The notes beneath the pieces were generated by a model. It ran no database searches and was not told the DNA's origin. It was given only the letters and a program-made list of their open reading frames with translations. This document shows, in pieces, positions 45,363 to 54,688 of a DNA stretch of 64,000 nt. A program made the translations under genes and the position numbers. The stretch spans positions 1 to 64,000 of the forward strand of contig NZ_PUDR01000018.1 in assembly GCF_003012935.1 (NCBI RefSeq), given 5' to 3'. Numbering within the stretch: position 1 is the stretch's first letter; each line of letters begins with the position of its first letter. This stretch comes from Pannonibacter carbonis. Its GTDB lineage: Bacteria > Pseudomonadota > Alphaproteobacteria > Rhizobiales > Stappiaceae.

Positions 45363-46340
45363 TCACAGGCAGGCGTCGCTCAGACGCTCCGGGCGGGGCG
45401 GGCGCGTGGCAATCCAGATGGACGCAAGGACAAGGGCGATGCCGAGGATCTGTGCCGGCGAGAGCGCTTCCCCGAGCAGCAGATAGGCAAGCGGCGCGGC
45501 CACAATCGGCTGGATCAGAAGGACAATCGAGCTTGAGGTCACAGGCAGCGTCTTCAGCGCAACCGTCACCAGCCCCTGCCCCAGCACCTGCCCGACCAGC
45601 ACCAGCACCACAAGCAAGCCGATGCTGCGGGCATCGGGTGGCACGATCTGCGCCTGCCACAGCAGTGTCGGCGCGAGGCAGAGCGTGCTTCCGGCCGTAA
45701 CGGCCACCATGATCTGCAAGGTCGATGCGCCCGCCTGCTTGAGGCGGCGGACGGTGACCAGATACGCGCCGTAGAGAAGGCCTGCGAGCAAGGCGATCGC
45801 ATCACCGGCAACGCTGCCCCCTTCCGAGATCACCGATAGCCCGACCAGAAGCACAGTTCCCGACAGGGCAACCGGCAGCGACCACCAGAAATTGGCTCCA
45901 GGGCGGTCAGACAGCCCAAGCAATCCGAACACACCGATAAAGAACGGCGCGCAGTTCGTGAAAAGCGTCGCAACAGACGCGTTGGTCAGACGGATGGCGG
46001 CATGCATCGCCAACAGATCGGCCGCAAAGAAGCCAGCCGCCAGCGCGTAAAGCCACAGGGCCGGCCGGCCAGCCGTTTGCCGCGGCTGGCCGTGCACCCG
46101 AGAGGCAGCCGCCCCACCCGCCTCCGTCGCCAGCATCAGGGCGGTGAAGATCGGAGCAGCCATCGCCACCCGATAGAACGCCGAGACATCGGCCGGAAGC
46201 GGCAGGGCTTTGACCACAACAGGCGCCAGACCCAGGCAGATCCCGCCTGCGGCAAGCACCACATAGGCTTGCGGCACGCTCAAGGTGGGGCCGCCGGAAA
46301 CGCCGGCGGTCACGGTCCAGGGTCTAGGCAAAGGGGTCAT
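45363..46340 (-). CDS. EamA-family (DMT) transporter
   Basis: A 325-residue drug/metabolite transporter with ten hydrophobic spans in two EamA repeats, such as LGLSDRPGANFWWSLPVALS and SSIVLLIQPIVAAPLAYLLL. The ATG at 46340 overlaps the end of the thioesterase gene by 17 bp, giving tight coupling. An upstream extension to 46418 lies within that gene. It is one of two transporters in the cluster and likely exports a metabolite or amino-acid-like product. Confidence 0.82.
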   Translation of the reverse strand: MTPLPRPWTVTAGVSGGPTLSVPQAYVVLAAGGICLGLAPVVVKALPLPADVSAFYRVAMAAPIFTALMLATEAGGAAASRVHGQPRQTAGRPALWLYALAAGFFAADLLAMHAAIRLTNASVATLFTNCAPFFIGVFGLLGLSDRPGANFWWSLPVALSGTVLLVGLSVISEGGSVAGDAIALLAGLLYGAYLVTVRRLKQAGASTLQIMVAVTAGSTLCLAPTLLWQAQIVPPDARSIGLLVVLVLVGQVLGQGLVTVALKTLPVTSSSIVLLIQPIVAAPLAYLLLGEALSPAQILGIALVLASIWIATRPPRPERLSDACL

Positions 46341-46737
46341 GGCGGTCTCGCTTGGCTTCGAAGCGGGCCAGAAAACGCCCCTTGTCAACGATGGCCCGGG
46401 TGTGTGTTCCCGATGCAATGACCCCCTCGCCGTCCCTCGCCTCGATTGAGAACGTGAGGATCTTGTCCTCGATGCGGATCAGCTCCGCTTCGAGCGTCAC
46501 GTTCCAGCCCTTTGGCGTCGGGGCGAGGTGGCGCATGTCATGGCCGTAGCCAAGCGTCATCTGGCCGGCCTGCAACGTGCCCTCGATCGCACGCATCGCG
46601 GCCAGTTCCCCGAGCCACAACAGCACGGGGGTTGCCAGGACCGGGACATCGTTGCGCCAGTTCGTTGCCAGATCGCTGTCTTGCACCTGATGGACGAGAA
46701 CGCCTTTGTTGCGCGACTTAAGCGGCACGAACGACAT
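46324..46737 (-). CDS. hot-dog-fold thioesterase-like protein
   Basis: A 137-residue single hot-dog domain protein (FlK-like acyl-CoA thioesterase group). It begins MSFVPLKSRNKGVLVHQVQD. The central helix reads ATPVLLWLGELAAMRAIEG, with its Glu in the catalytic position. Strands include GYGHDMRHLAPTPKGWNV and the closing VIASGTHTRAIVDKGRF. GAGGAGAC precedes the ATG. It overlaps the aminotransferase gene by 20 bp and the EamA gene by 17 bp. It probably hydrolyses an acyl thioester made or used in this cluster; the substrate is unknown. Confidence 0.8.
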   Translation of the reverse strand: MSFVPLKSRNKGVLVHQVQDSDLATNWRNDVPVLATPVLLWLGELAAMRAIEGTLQAGQMTLGYGHDMRHLAPTPKGWNVTLEAELIRIEDKILTFSIEARDGEGVIASGTHTRAIVDKGRFLARFEAKRDRHDPFA

Positions 46738-48079
46738 GGTACGTCTCCTCTGCGGAATGGGTCTGCTGCAAGCCGGACATCGCGTTCGCAAGTGCGCGCG
46801 CAAGTCGCTCGACCAGCGCGTCGAGCACCGCCTTCGGCGTGTTGAACGGGGGGGCAACAAGGATGGCATCCCCCCGCGAGCCCGCGATGAAGCCGGACAC
46901 CGGATAGACGATGAGATCCTCGGCGAAGGCGCTGCGCACGACGGCATCCGCCAGCCGGGTCTCGGCCGGCCAGGGATCAAAACTAATGTCATCACGCACC
47001 AGTTCCAGCCCCCACAGCATGCCTTGGCCCCGCACCTCTGCGACGTAGGGCAAGTCCTCGGCCATTTCGCGCAACCGCTCGCCGAGATAAGCCCCCATCG
47101 TTGCCGCCCTCGGCACCAGCCCCTCGTCCTCCAGCACGTCGAGGACGGCATTGGCTGCGGCCGCGGCAACCGGATGGTTCGAGTGGGTCTGTCCGAGGGC
47201 GAAGCTTGCCCGCTTCGAGGTCAGGACACCTGCAATGCGCGCATTGGCAAGAATGCCTGAAATGGGCAGGTACCCGGCATTGAGGCCCTTTCCCAGGCAC
47301 ACGATGTCCGCTTTCACGCTGCCATGGTCCATGCCAAGCCAGCGCCCTGTCCGTCCGAGGCCGGTCAGGACCTCATCGCCAATCAGAAGGACATCGTGCC
47401 GGTCACAGATGGCACGCATGGCCGCAAAATAGCCGGCCGGAGGAACGATTGCGCCGCCCGATGCGCCCACGATGGGTTCAAGGATGACCGCTGCGACATT
47501 GCTTGCCCCAAGGCGGAGAATCTCGTCCTCGACAGCCTGCGCGCAGGCAAGACCATGCCCTTCTGCGTCCTGACCGGGACCGGCCCGCAGCGGATACGGC
47601 GTCGGCAGGGTCGGCTCGCCAGGCAAGGCGCCCCCGGCCCGGCGGCGCGGCCAATGGCCGGACAGCGCCAGGGCACCCGTCGTGGACCCGTGGTAGGAAA
47701 TCTTGCGGCTCAGAATGCGCGTCTTGGACGGCTGGCCGGCCTCCCGCCAGAACTGCTGTGCCAGGCGAATGGCCGTCTCGACAGCTTCCGAACCGCTGTT
47801 GACGAAGAACGCTGCCGCATAGCCAAGCTTTGCGCAAAGCCGGTCCGCCAGCTGCAGGGCGGGCGCATTGGCGAACTGGGTGCGGTACAGGAAGCTCGCC
47901 GTTTCCATTTGCCGCCGGACCGCATCGATCACATGCGGGTGACCGTGTCCGATCGAACAGGCAATTGCACCGGATGATCCGTCAATCCATTCACGGCCAT
48001 GCGCATCCCGGATGAAGGGACCGCTGGCAGTCTGGGCAACCGGATAGGTTGCTCCGACCATGGGCATCAATAGCGTCAT
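46718..48079 (-). CDS. class III pyridoxal-phosphate aminotransferase
   Basis: A 453-residue fold-type I PLP enzyme. It has SSGAIACSIGHGHPHVIDAV, the phosphate-binding NSGSEAVETAIRLA, the motif SYHGSTTGALALSG, EPIVGASGG, the Asp pairing with PLP in LIGDEVLTG and the Schiff-base lysine in CLGKGLNAGYLP. The family moves an omega- or alpha-amino group between an amine and a keto acid or aldehyde. GGGAGG precedes ATG 48079, 11 bp after the ketosynthase stop. In this cluster it may aminate the beta-keto product of the ketosynthase or supply an amine to the ATP-grasp ligase (inference). Confidence 0.88.
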   Translation of the reverse strand: MTLLMPMVGATYPVAQTASGPFIRDAHGREWIDGSSGAIACSIGHGHPHVIDAVRRQMETASFLYRTQFANAPALQLADRLCAKLGYAAAFFVNSGSEAVETAIRLAQQFWREAGQPSKTRILSRKISYHGSTTGALALSGHWPRRRAGGALPGEPTLPTPYPLRAGPGQDAEGHGLACAQAVEDEILRLGASNVAAVILEPIVGASGGAIVPPAGYFAAMRAICDRHDVLLIGDEVLTGLGRTGRWLGMDHGSVKADIVCLGKGLNAGYLPISGILANARIAGVLTSKRASFALGQTHSNHPVAAAAANAVLDVLEDEGLVPRAATMGAYLGERLREMAEDLPYVAEVRGQGMLWGLELVRDDISFDPWPAETRLADAVVRSAFAEDLIVYPVSGFIAGSRGDAILVAPPFNTPKAVLDALVERLARALANAMSGLQQTHSAEETYHVVRAA

Positions 48080-48090
48080 GACTTCCTCCC

Positions 48091-49041
48091 TCAGTTCCAA
48101 TGGTGGATGGCAGCACCGGCGGTAAATCCGGCCCCGGCAGCGGCAAAAAGCACACGGTCCCCGCGTGACAGCCGGTTCTGGCGGATCGCCTCGTGCAGGG
48201 CGATCGGGATGGTCGCGCCAACGGTGTTGGCATAGCGGTCCATGGTCAGCTGGAAGCGGTCGAAGGGGATCCCGGACCGTTTCGCGATATCCGCCAGCAG
48301 GCTGCGCGAGGGCTGGTGCGGAACGACCACGTCGACATCCCCCGGCTCAAGACCGTTCCGGCTGAGCACACGCCCGATGCAGGCCGGTACCGCTTCGGAG
48401 GCAGCCCTGTAGACGCCGGGGCCGTCCATCTCGAACCGGTCGGTCTGGCCCTTGATCGTGAATGCCTCCCGATCCCGTCCGTCTGTGAACAGCTCGGCAT
48501 CGAACCCCGCATTCCGCCCGGCTGGTGCCGCCTCGATCAGCACGGCTCCCGCGCCATCTCCGAAGAAGACTCAGTCCCGGCGCTGCCAGTCAGTGGCACG
48601 CGAAAACACGTCGGCACCGACCACCATCGCCCGTTTGAACGGCCCCGTTGCCAGCATTGCGGCCGCGGCCGTGAGCCCGAACAGGAACCCGGAACAGACG
48701 GCGGAGACATCAAATGCCACGGCATTGGCAAGACCCGACTTCTGCTGGGCAAAGCAGGCCGTCGCCGGTGCCCGGCGATCCGGACTTGCCGTGGCAAGGA
48801 TGAGAAGATCGACACTTCCCGCATCGACACCCGCCTTATCAAGCGACGATGCAACAGCTGCGGCAGCCAGGTCAGAGGTCTGGATCCCCTCGCGGGCGAC
48901 ATGGCGGTGCCGGATCCCAAGGGTGTCGGCCACCCAGTCCGGATCAATGGCCGGATTGTACCTTTGCTGGATGTCTTCATTGGAAACGATTAGATCTGGA
49001 AGGCAGATCCCGGTCGACAACACTCGAAAGCTCGGTTTCAT
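48091..49041 (-). pseudogene. beta-ketoacyl synthase III (KAS III) with in-frame TGA
   Basis: A 316-codon FabH/KAS III-type reading frame. It begins MKPSFRVLSTGICLPDLIVS. The catalytic triad is intact: Cys116 in DVSAVCSGFL, His242 in VVPHQPS and Asn272 in RYANTVGATIP. Codon 157 is TGA (plus 48571-48573), between TDWQRRD and VFFGDGAGAV, where relatives usually have Cys (TGC/TGT). Both sides are in the same frame and well conserved, so one base separates it from an intact gene. KAS III enzymes condense an acyl-CoA with a malonyl-type thioester or couple acyl groups to other nucleophiles. It is the first gene of the operon, and GGGAGA precedes its ATG. Confidence 0.85.
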
Positions 49042-49099
49042 CTCGCATCTCCCTGCAACGCGGTTCCGTAGCGGCAACGGCTTGCATCAAGCCATCCTG

Positions 49100-49120
49100 A
49101 ATTGTACCATTCGATCAATT
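49100..49120. promoter_or_regulatory. LysR-type binding box
   Basis: AATTG, 11 unspecified bases and CAATT form the T-N11-A dyad bound by LysR-type regulators. It lies in the 177-bp divergent region between the KAS III gene and the LysR gene and could control both directions. Confidence 0.65.
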
Positions 49121-49218
49121 ACCCCCTTGAGGTTGCATTATTGTTGCGCCCTCGTTCGGGGGAACGGAAATGAGTTCGATTCATCGCTGCGATGAGCGGC
49201 CGTCATCGGGGATCGAAA

Positions 49219-50142
49219 ATGGGCCTGGTAAATGTCGACGTAGACCTTCTGCGCACGCTGCTCGTCGTTGCGGACTTGAGGAACTTCACGTCAGCCGGTG
49301 AGAAACTGCACCGGACACAATCCGCGATCAGCCTTCAGATCAAACGCCTCGAGCAGATCGTCGGAGAGCGGATTTTCGACCGGGGCAGTGGCAAGGACAT
49401 CCGCCTCACCAAGACCGGCGAGCTTGTGCGGTCATACGCTGCCGAGATCCTCAGGCTGAACGACGCCCTGGTCCAGGAGATCCAGTCAGGTTCCCAGCCG
49501 ACGGTCATGCGGATCGGCATGCCGGATGATTACGCGGATGTGCTTCTGCCGAAGGTGATCGCCGAACTGGCGCGGCGAAACGAAAAGATCGAGATGCAGA
49601 TCATCACCGACCTCTCGACAAGGCTCGGGTCGCTTGTTGACACCGGCCACCTCGATCTTGCCTTCATGACCCGGGACGCCGGCATTGCCGGGCTCAGCCT
49701 GCTCGAGGAGCGGCTCAGTTGGGTCTGCGCACCACAGGCACGGCTGGCCGCCGACAATCCGCTTCCCCTGGCCCTGTTTCCCGAAGGGTGCGGCGTGCGG
49801 CGCAACGCGCTTGATGCGCTCGATGCGGTCGGCAAGCGATGGCATATCGCCTACTGTTCGGCAAATTTCTCGACGCTGAAGACGGCAATCCTCGCCGAAC
49901 AGGCCATTGGCGTGCTGCCGACACGCGCAATTCCGGACACTATGATCCCCCTCGGGCCAGACGACGGCCTGCCGGAGCTGCGGAACTCGGAATTGCTTGT
50001 CCAGGTCAGCTCACAGGCAACGCCAACGGTGCTGAGGCTGGCGTCGCACCTGTTGCGCGCGTTCGAGGTCGAACTGACCACGGGCGAGATCGCCCATGTG
50101 CCGATGCCCCGGCCGGGACAAGCCGCGCCCAACCGGCATTGA
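49219..50142 (+). CDS. LysR-family transcriptional regulator
   Basis: A 307-residue regulator. The helix-turn-helix covers about residues 5-65: LLRTLLVVADLRNFTSAGEK, then HRTQSAISLQIKRLEQIVG. The effector domain starts near residue 95 with VMRIGMPDDYADVLL. ATG 49219 is preferred over 49192 because the protein then begins just before the conserved domain. It is divergent from the KAS III operon and 128 bp upstream of the acyl-CoA dehydrogenase gene, so it probably governs both. The co-inducer is unknown. Confidence 0.88.
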   Translation: MGLVNVDVDLLRTLLVVADLRNFTSAGEKLHRTQSAISLQIKRLEQIVGERIFDRGSGKDIRLTKTGELVRSYAAEILRLNDALVQEIQSGSQPTVMRIGMPDDYADVLLPKVIAELARRNEKIEMQIITDLSTRLGSLVDTGHLDLAFMTRDAGIAGLSLLEERLSWVCAPQARLAADNPLPLALFPEGCGVRRNALDALDAVGKRWHIAYCSANFSTLKTAILAEQAIGVLPTRAIPDTMIPLGPDDGLPELRNSELLVQVSSQATPTVLRLASHLLRAFEVELTTGEIAHVPMPRPGQAAPNRH

Positions 50143-50270
50143 CGCGGCTTATGCAGAGGCGAAGGAGAACTCATTTCTATCTCCGATAAGATTGGGACAC
50201 CGTCATGGCCATCGGATCGGGAGCCTTTCAGCCGGCCCCCGCCGCAACTCCGCAAAGGAAGGGACAGGCC

Positions 50271-51458
50271 ATGCAGTTCGAGTTCAGCACGCAGCAGCAG
50301 ATGATGTTCGACCGGTTCGCGGAACTTGGTCGCCAAGCAGCCGCCAGCGCCGGTCAGCACGACGCCGCCGGCAGTTTTGACCGCGGCACCTGGCAGCGTC
50401 TCGCCGACGCCGGGCTCTGGCGCATCCCAGTTCCCGTGGCACTTGGCGGACTGGGCGGCACCTGGGCCGACTGTGCTACGGCCATGGAGGGCGTTGCCAC
50501 AACGGCCGAAGACCTCGGGTTTCTGGTCACGATGCTTGGGCACATCGGGTCCCTTCGCATCATTCTAGAGGACGGCACTCCGGCCCAGCAGGCCCGCTGG
50601 CTCGAACCGATCATGCGCGGCGATGTCGGGGTCACCGCCATGACGGAGGCGACCGGCGGCTCGGACCTCGCCCGCATGCGGGTCGCCGCGACGCCGGATG
50701 GATCAAGCTGGCGGCTTGATGGCGAAAAAGTTCATATCACCAACGCGCCGATTGCGGCCCTCGGCATGATTGCCGGCCGCATCCCCTCCCTCGGCGCCAA
50801 GCGGGATATCACGCTGTTCTTCGTTGATCTGGACCAGGAGGGCATCACGATCGGCGAGACCGAGGACAATCTCGGGATCAGGACCAGCCCCACCGCCAAC
50901 ATCCGCTTCGACGGGGCAAGGCTTGACCCGATCAACATCGTCGGCAAGCCCGGTGATGGCCTGAGTGCCCTCTATCGCATCATCGCCTTCGAACGGGCGC
51001 TCTATGGCATCATGGCAGCCGGTCTGATCGAGAACATGATTGCCAAGGCCATGGCGCGCGTTGAGGCACGCATGGCCTTCAACCGGCCACTGGCGGACTA
51101 CCAGTATGTGCAAGGGCGGATTTCCGACATGAAGATCGCTTCGGTCGTCTGCCGCCTGCTGACCTATGCGGGCCTTGAGAAGCTCTCAGCCGGCAGCGAA
51201 GATGCCTCCATCGTCTGTTCGGTCGGCAAGTTCCTGGCTGGCGAGAAACTGCTTGAAGCAGCCGAGCACCTTGTGCAGCTGCATGGCCATCTCGGCTACA
51301 TGAACAATGACCTCAGCCGTCACCTGCGCGATGCTGTCGGCATGCGCATTGCCGGGGGAACCAGCGACATTCAGCGGATCAACATCTTCAACCAGATGCG
51401 TCAGCAGCATGCGCGCCGCTGGGCCAATGATACCCCCCAGACCGTTGCTGCGGAATGA
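50271..51458 (+). CDS. acyl-CoA dehydrogenase family protein
   Basis: A 395-residue flavoprotein of the acyl-CoA dehydrogenase fold. It begins [16 protein letters not shown] and has [30 protein letters not shown] (FAD and substrate region) and the C-terminal [20 protein letters not shown] and [20 protein letters not shown] precedes ATG 50271; the reading from 50205 adds a low-complexity stretch. It introduces a double bond into an acyl thioester, or acts on an amine or nitro analogue. Its place next to LysR and the KAS III cluster suggests it makes an unsaturated acyl precursor (inference). Confidence 0.83.
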   Translation: MQFEFSTQQQMMFDRFAELGRQAAASAGQHDAAGSFDRGTWQRLADAGLWRIPVPVALGGLGGTWADCATAMEGVATTAEDLGFLVTMLGHIGSLRIILEDGTPAQQARWLEPIMRGDVGVTAMTEATGGSDLARMRVAATPDGSSWRLDGEKVHITNAPIAALGMIAGRIPSLGAKRDITLFFVDLDQEGITIGETEDNLGIRTSPTANIRFDGARLDPINIVGKPGDGLSALYRIIAFERALYGIMAAGLIENMIAKAMARVEARMAFNRPLADYQYVQGRISDMKIASVVCRLLTYAGLEKLSAGSEDASIVCSVGKFLAGEKLLEAAEHLVQLHGHLGYMNNDLSRHLRDAVGMRIAGGTSDIQRINIFNQMRQQHARRWANDTPQTVAAE

Positions 51459-51664
51459 TGAGCCGCGACGGGCCGGTCGTTCAGCCCGCCGCCAGCTCCG
51501 CCCGGCCGGATCGGCACGACCATGACATGCAGATCGTGAAAGGGGTTGATCTGGCGCAAGGCTGCAGCCGGTCGCTCAAGCTAGCGTTCCGGTTGTCCAG
51601 CCTTGCGCGCAACACCAGGGCCAAAGGACATCGCTCTTTCCTCAATCCAAGGAAGAAAGACAAA

Positions 51665-52702
51665 ATGTCAGCGACACCCAAAACTGCGACCATGAAAGCT
51701 GCGGTGGTCCGCGCCTTCGGCGCGCCGCTCGACGTTTGCGAGGTCGCCCGTCCCGTCGCCCTCCCCGGCAAGATCGTCGTCAAGGTGATGGCCAGCGGCG
51801 TCTGCCACACCGACCTTCACGCCGCCGATGGGGACTGGCCGGTGAAACCCAATCCTCCCTTCATTCCCGGCCATGAAGGCGTCGGCATCGTCTGCGAGGT
51901 CGGAGCCGGCGTGAAGGGCATCAAGGAAGGCGACCGGGTCGGCATGCCGTGGCTGCACTCCGCCTGCGGCCATTGCAAGCACTGCGTCGGCGGCTGGGAA
52001 ACCCTCTGCAACGAGCAGCAGAACACCGGCTACAGCGTCAACGGCGGCTTTGCCGAGTATGTGCTGGCTGACCCCGGCTATGTCGGGCATCTGCCGGCCG
52101 GGCTCGATTTCGCGCCCGCTGCACCCGTGCTCTGCGCCGGTGTCACCGTCTACAAAGGCCTGAAGGAAACAGAAGCCCGCCCCGGCGAGACCGTTGCCAT
52201 CATCGGCATCGGCGGGCTTGGCCACATGGCCGTGCAATATGCCAAGGCCATGGGCCTGCATGTGGTCGCCGTCGACATCCATGACGACAAGCTCACCCTT
52301 GCCCGCAATCTGGGTGCCGACCACACCATCAACGCCCTGACCACGGACCCGATTGCCGAGATGCAGAAACTGGGCGGGGCCGAGGGCGTGCTGGTTACGG
52401 CCGTTTCCACCAAGTCCTTTGCACAGGGCTTCGGCATGCTGGCCCGGCGCGGCACCATGAGCCTCGTCGGCCTGCCGCCCGGAGACTTCCCGCTGCCGAT
52501 CTTCGACACGGTGCTCAACGCCAAGACCATTCGCGGCTCCATCGTCGGCACGCGCAATGATCTGGTGGAAAGCCTGGCTTTCGCCGCCGAGGGCAAGGTA
52601 AGTGCCCATTACGCGCTGGACCGGCTGGAGAACATCAACGCGATCTTCGACCGGATGCGCCAGGGCGCCATCGACGGACGCATAGTCCTGTCCATCAACT
52701 GA
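51665..52702 (+). CDS. adhP: zinc-dependent alcohol dehydrogenase
   Basis: A 345-residue medium-chain dehydrogenase. Catalytic zinc ligands lie in [11 protein letters not shown] and PGHEGVGIV. The structural zinc site has four cysteines in [15 protein letters not shown]. The NAD-binding motif is [17 protein letters not shown]. This matches bacterial ethanol-preferring AdhP/AdhA. AAGGAAG precedes ATG 51665. It stands 206 bp from the acyl-CoA dehydrogenase gene and is probably independent. Confidence 0.9.
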   Translation: MSATPKTATMKAAVVRAFGAPLDVCEVARPVALPGKIVVKVMASGVCHTDLHAADGDWPVKPNPPFIPGHEGVGIVCEVGAGVKGIKEGDRVGMPWLHSACGHCKHCVGGWETLCNEQQNTGYSVNGGFAEYVLADPGYVGHLPAGLDFAPAAPVLCAGVTVYKGLKETEARPGETVAIIGIGGLGHMAVQYAKAMGLHVVAVDIHDDKLTLARNLGADHTINALTTDPIAEMQKLGGAEGVLVTAVSTKSFAQGFGMLARRGTMSLVGLPPGDFPLPIFDTVLNAKTIRGSIVGTRNDLVESLAFAAEGKVSAHYALDRLENINAIFDRMRQGAIDGRIVLSIN

Positions 52703-52817
52703 TTTCTTTGGAAATGAAGCATGGTCGCGCCGTCTGCTCCGGACAGCGCGGCCCGACAATCTGAGCCTCCAAAATCCTGCACCGCAGAGCCGTCACAGCA
52801 ACAACAGTCCCCGTCAC

Positions 52818-52835
52818 GTCACGGGCCTGTCACGC
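52818..52835 (+). promoter_or_regulatory. Pho box upstream of phnF
   Basis: CGTCACG, GGCC and TGTCACG form an 11-bp-spaced direct repeat, the layout of PhoB binding sites (7-bp half-sites with 4-bp spacer). It lies 49 bp upstream of the phnF start. Phosphate starvation control of the phn operon is the known pattern. Confidence 0.65.
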
Positions 52836-52858
52836 AAAGCCGGTAAGACCTCCAAAGT

Positions 52859-52870
52859 CATTCGAATGAA
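52859..52870. promoter_or_regulatory. PhnF-type operator palindrome
   Basis: TCATTCGAATGA is a perfect 12-bp palindrome 13 bp upstream of the phnF ATG. A one-mismatch copy, TCATTCGGATGA, precedes phnD at 60917-60928. The shared site at both phn units and nearness to the GntR-type phnF gene make it the likely PhnF operator. Confidence 0.7.
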
Positions 52871-52883
52871 TTGGAGGCAATAT

Positions 52884-53630
52884 ATGGTGCGCGAAACATG
52901 GCAGACGATCCGCGACCGTCTGGCCGCTGAAATCCTGTCTGGCGCGCTGGCCCCTGGCGCACAGCTGCCGACAGAGCCGGATCTCTGCACCCGTTTCGGC
53001 GCCGGCCGTCATTCCGTCCGCCGCGCCATCTCCGCCCTTGCGGTCGAGGGCAAGCTGCGCGTGGAGCAGGGCCGCGGCACCTTTGTCGAAAGCGCACCTC
53101 TCATCAACTACCAGATCAGCCGGCGCACGAGGTTTCGCCAGAACCTTTTGAGCCAGGGCGTAACGCCTGCGGGCGAACAGGTGACCGATGACGTGATCGC
53201 GGCGCCGCGCCGTGTCGCAGAAGCCCTCAGTCTTCCCGAGGGCACGAGCGTTCACCGGCTCATGCGCCGGGGCCTGGCCGATGGCGTCCCTGTCAGCCTC
53301 GGCGTTGCCTACCATCCCTTCGCCCTGTTCCCTGATATGGCGGAACTGCGCCGGTCGGGTCGGTCGGTCACCGACATCTACCGCAGCCACGGCATTACCG
53401 ACTATCTGCGCAAGAGCACGACCATCTATGCCCGCCGACCGACGGTCGAGGAAGCCAGGCTGCTGAAACAGCACCCGGACCAGCCGGTCCTTGTCGTCAC
53501 CAAGACGGACGTCGACATGTCCGGCCGCCCCATCGGCTACTCCCAGGCCATCTGGGCGGCTGACCGCGTCCAGTTCACCTTCGATCTTCCTGAAGCAAAC
53601 GAAATCCGGAGCCCCGACCAGGATGACTGA
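52884..53630 (+). CDS. phnF: GntR-family regulator of phosphonate genes
   Basis: A 248-residue GntR/HutC-type repressor. The winged helix (TWQTIRDRLAAEILSGALAP, then HSVRRAISALAVEG) is followed by a UTRA effector domain from about residue 85. GGAGG at 52872-52876 sits 7 bases before ATG 52884, which I prefer to the earlier ATG at 52866. It overlaps phnG by 8 bp. PhnF represses phn genes in several bacteria until phosphonate or phosphate shortage is sensed. Confidence 0.88.
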   Translation: MVRETWQTIRDRLAAEILSGALAPGAQLPTEPDLCTRFGAGRHSVRRAISALAVEGKLRVEQGRGTFVESAPLINYQISRRTRFRQNLLSQGVTPAGEQVTDDVIAAPRRVAEALSLPEGTSVHRLMRRGLADGVPVSLGVAYHPFALFPDMAELRRSGRSVTDIYRSHGITDYLRKSTTIYARRPTVEEARLLKQHPDQPVLVVTKTDVDMSGRPIGYSQAIWAADRVQFTFDLPEANEIRSPDQDD

Positions 53631-54075
53631 CGCCGCTCACGCCGCAACGACTGTCGCCAACCACGGCGACTTTCTCACCGCCCTCTCCCACGCCGATGCA
53701 GAAAGCGTGAAGCGCTTCGCCGAAGGCCTGCTGCCGCAGCTGGGAGCCATCGAGGTCCTGCGCAGCCGCACCGGCCTAGTCATGCTGCCGTTCCGAGACA
53801 CGGTGAAAGGCACCGATTTCCACCTCGGCGAGGTGCTCGTCGCCGAAGCCGAGGTCCGCCTCACCGACCACGACGCCACCGGCTACGGCATGGTCACGGG
53901 CCGCGATCTGGAATGGGCGATGGCCATGGCACTGATTGATGCCGCCGCGACGGCCGACCTCGCGCCTGCGGCCATCGACGCCTTCGTGACCGGGCTGGAG
54001 GCGGCCAATGCCGACCGCGACCGGGCGCGCCTGTGCGCCGTCGAGGCCACCCGCGTCGACATGGAAACCTTCTGA
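53623..54075 (+). CDS. phnG: C-P lyase complex subunit PhnG
   Basis: A 150-residue subunit of the PhnGHIJ core. It includes LLPQLGAIEVLRSRTGLVML, FHLGEVLVAEAEV and the conserved GYGMVTGRDLEWAMAMALID. PhnG works with PhnI to displace adenine from ATP by methylphosphonate-type substrates. ATG 53623 overlaps the end of phnF and opens the core operon. Confidence 0.9.
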   Translation: MTDAAHAATTVANHGDFLTALSHADAESVKRFAEGLLPQLGAIEVLRSRTGLVMLPFRDTVKGTDFHLGEVLVAEAEVRLTDHDATGYGMVTGRDLEWAMAMALIDAAATADLAPAAIDAFVTGLEAANADRDRARLCAVEATRVDMETF

Positions 54076-54103
54076 TCCTCATCCTCGTCACGGAGACCCG
54101 CTC

Positions 54104-54688
54104 ATGGGTGCCCTGCCCCCCAGTTCCCACGCCCTCATCACCGCCCCCTTGCGCGGCGCGGACGAGATCCGCGACAACACGGCCTTCGAGGCGATCCTCT
54201 GGGCGCTGAGCCGTCCTGGTGAGATCCGTCATCTGCCCGAACCCGGTCCCCGCACGATCCTGCTCGCGCTCGTCGACCGCGAATGCCGCGTCCATGCGGA
54301 TGATGCGGTCATCGGCGAGCTGGCCGCCTGGACCGGCGCGACCCTGACGCCGCTGGCGGGCGCCGACCACGTCTTCCTGTCGCTGGAGCCGGGCGCCGAC
54401 ATCGCCCGCCTCAACACTCTGAAGGTCGGCTCCGCGCTCTATCCCGATGATGGGGCCACCGTGGTCGTCGAGGCCCGGCTTGGCCGTGCCGAGGGCGACG
54501 GCCAGCGCCTCAGCCTGTCAGGTCCGGGCATCGAGACCACCCGCGAGATCGCCGTCGCCGGCCTGCCGGCGGGTTTCTTCGCCCTGCGCGACCGGCTCTG
54601 CCGCTACCCGCTCGGCTTTGACCTTTTCATCGTCGATGGCAGCGATGTCATCGGCCTGCCCCGCTCGACCCTGATCGAGGTGCTCTGA
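54104..54688 (+). CDS. phnH: C-P lyase complex subunit PhnH
   Basis: A 194-residue core subunit with FEAILWALSRPGEIRHLP near the start and LFIVDGSDVIGLPRSTLIEV at the end, both typical of PhnH. PhnH binds the PhnGI tetramer and aids transfer of the phosphonate to ribose. CGGAGA precedes ATG 54104, 28 bp after phnG. It overlaps phnI by one base (TGATG). Confidence 0.9.
   Translation: MGALPPSSHALITAPLRGADEIRDNTAFEAILWALSRPGEIRHLPEPGPRTILLALVDRECRVHADDAVIGELAAWTGATLTPLAGADHVFLSLEPGADIARLNTLKVGSALYPDDGATVVVEARLGRAEGDGQRLSLSGPGIETTREIAVAGLPAGFFALRDRLCRYPLGFDLFIVDGSDVIGLPRSTLIEVL

Noticed and set aside
48571-48573. TGA as selenocysteine in the KAS III gene
   Set aside because: The position is not the catalytic cysteine and KAS III enzymes are not known selenoproteins. 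I did not demonstrate a selenocysteine insertion hairpin after it. A nonsense change is simpler.
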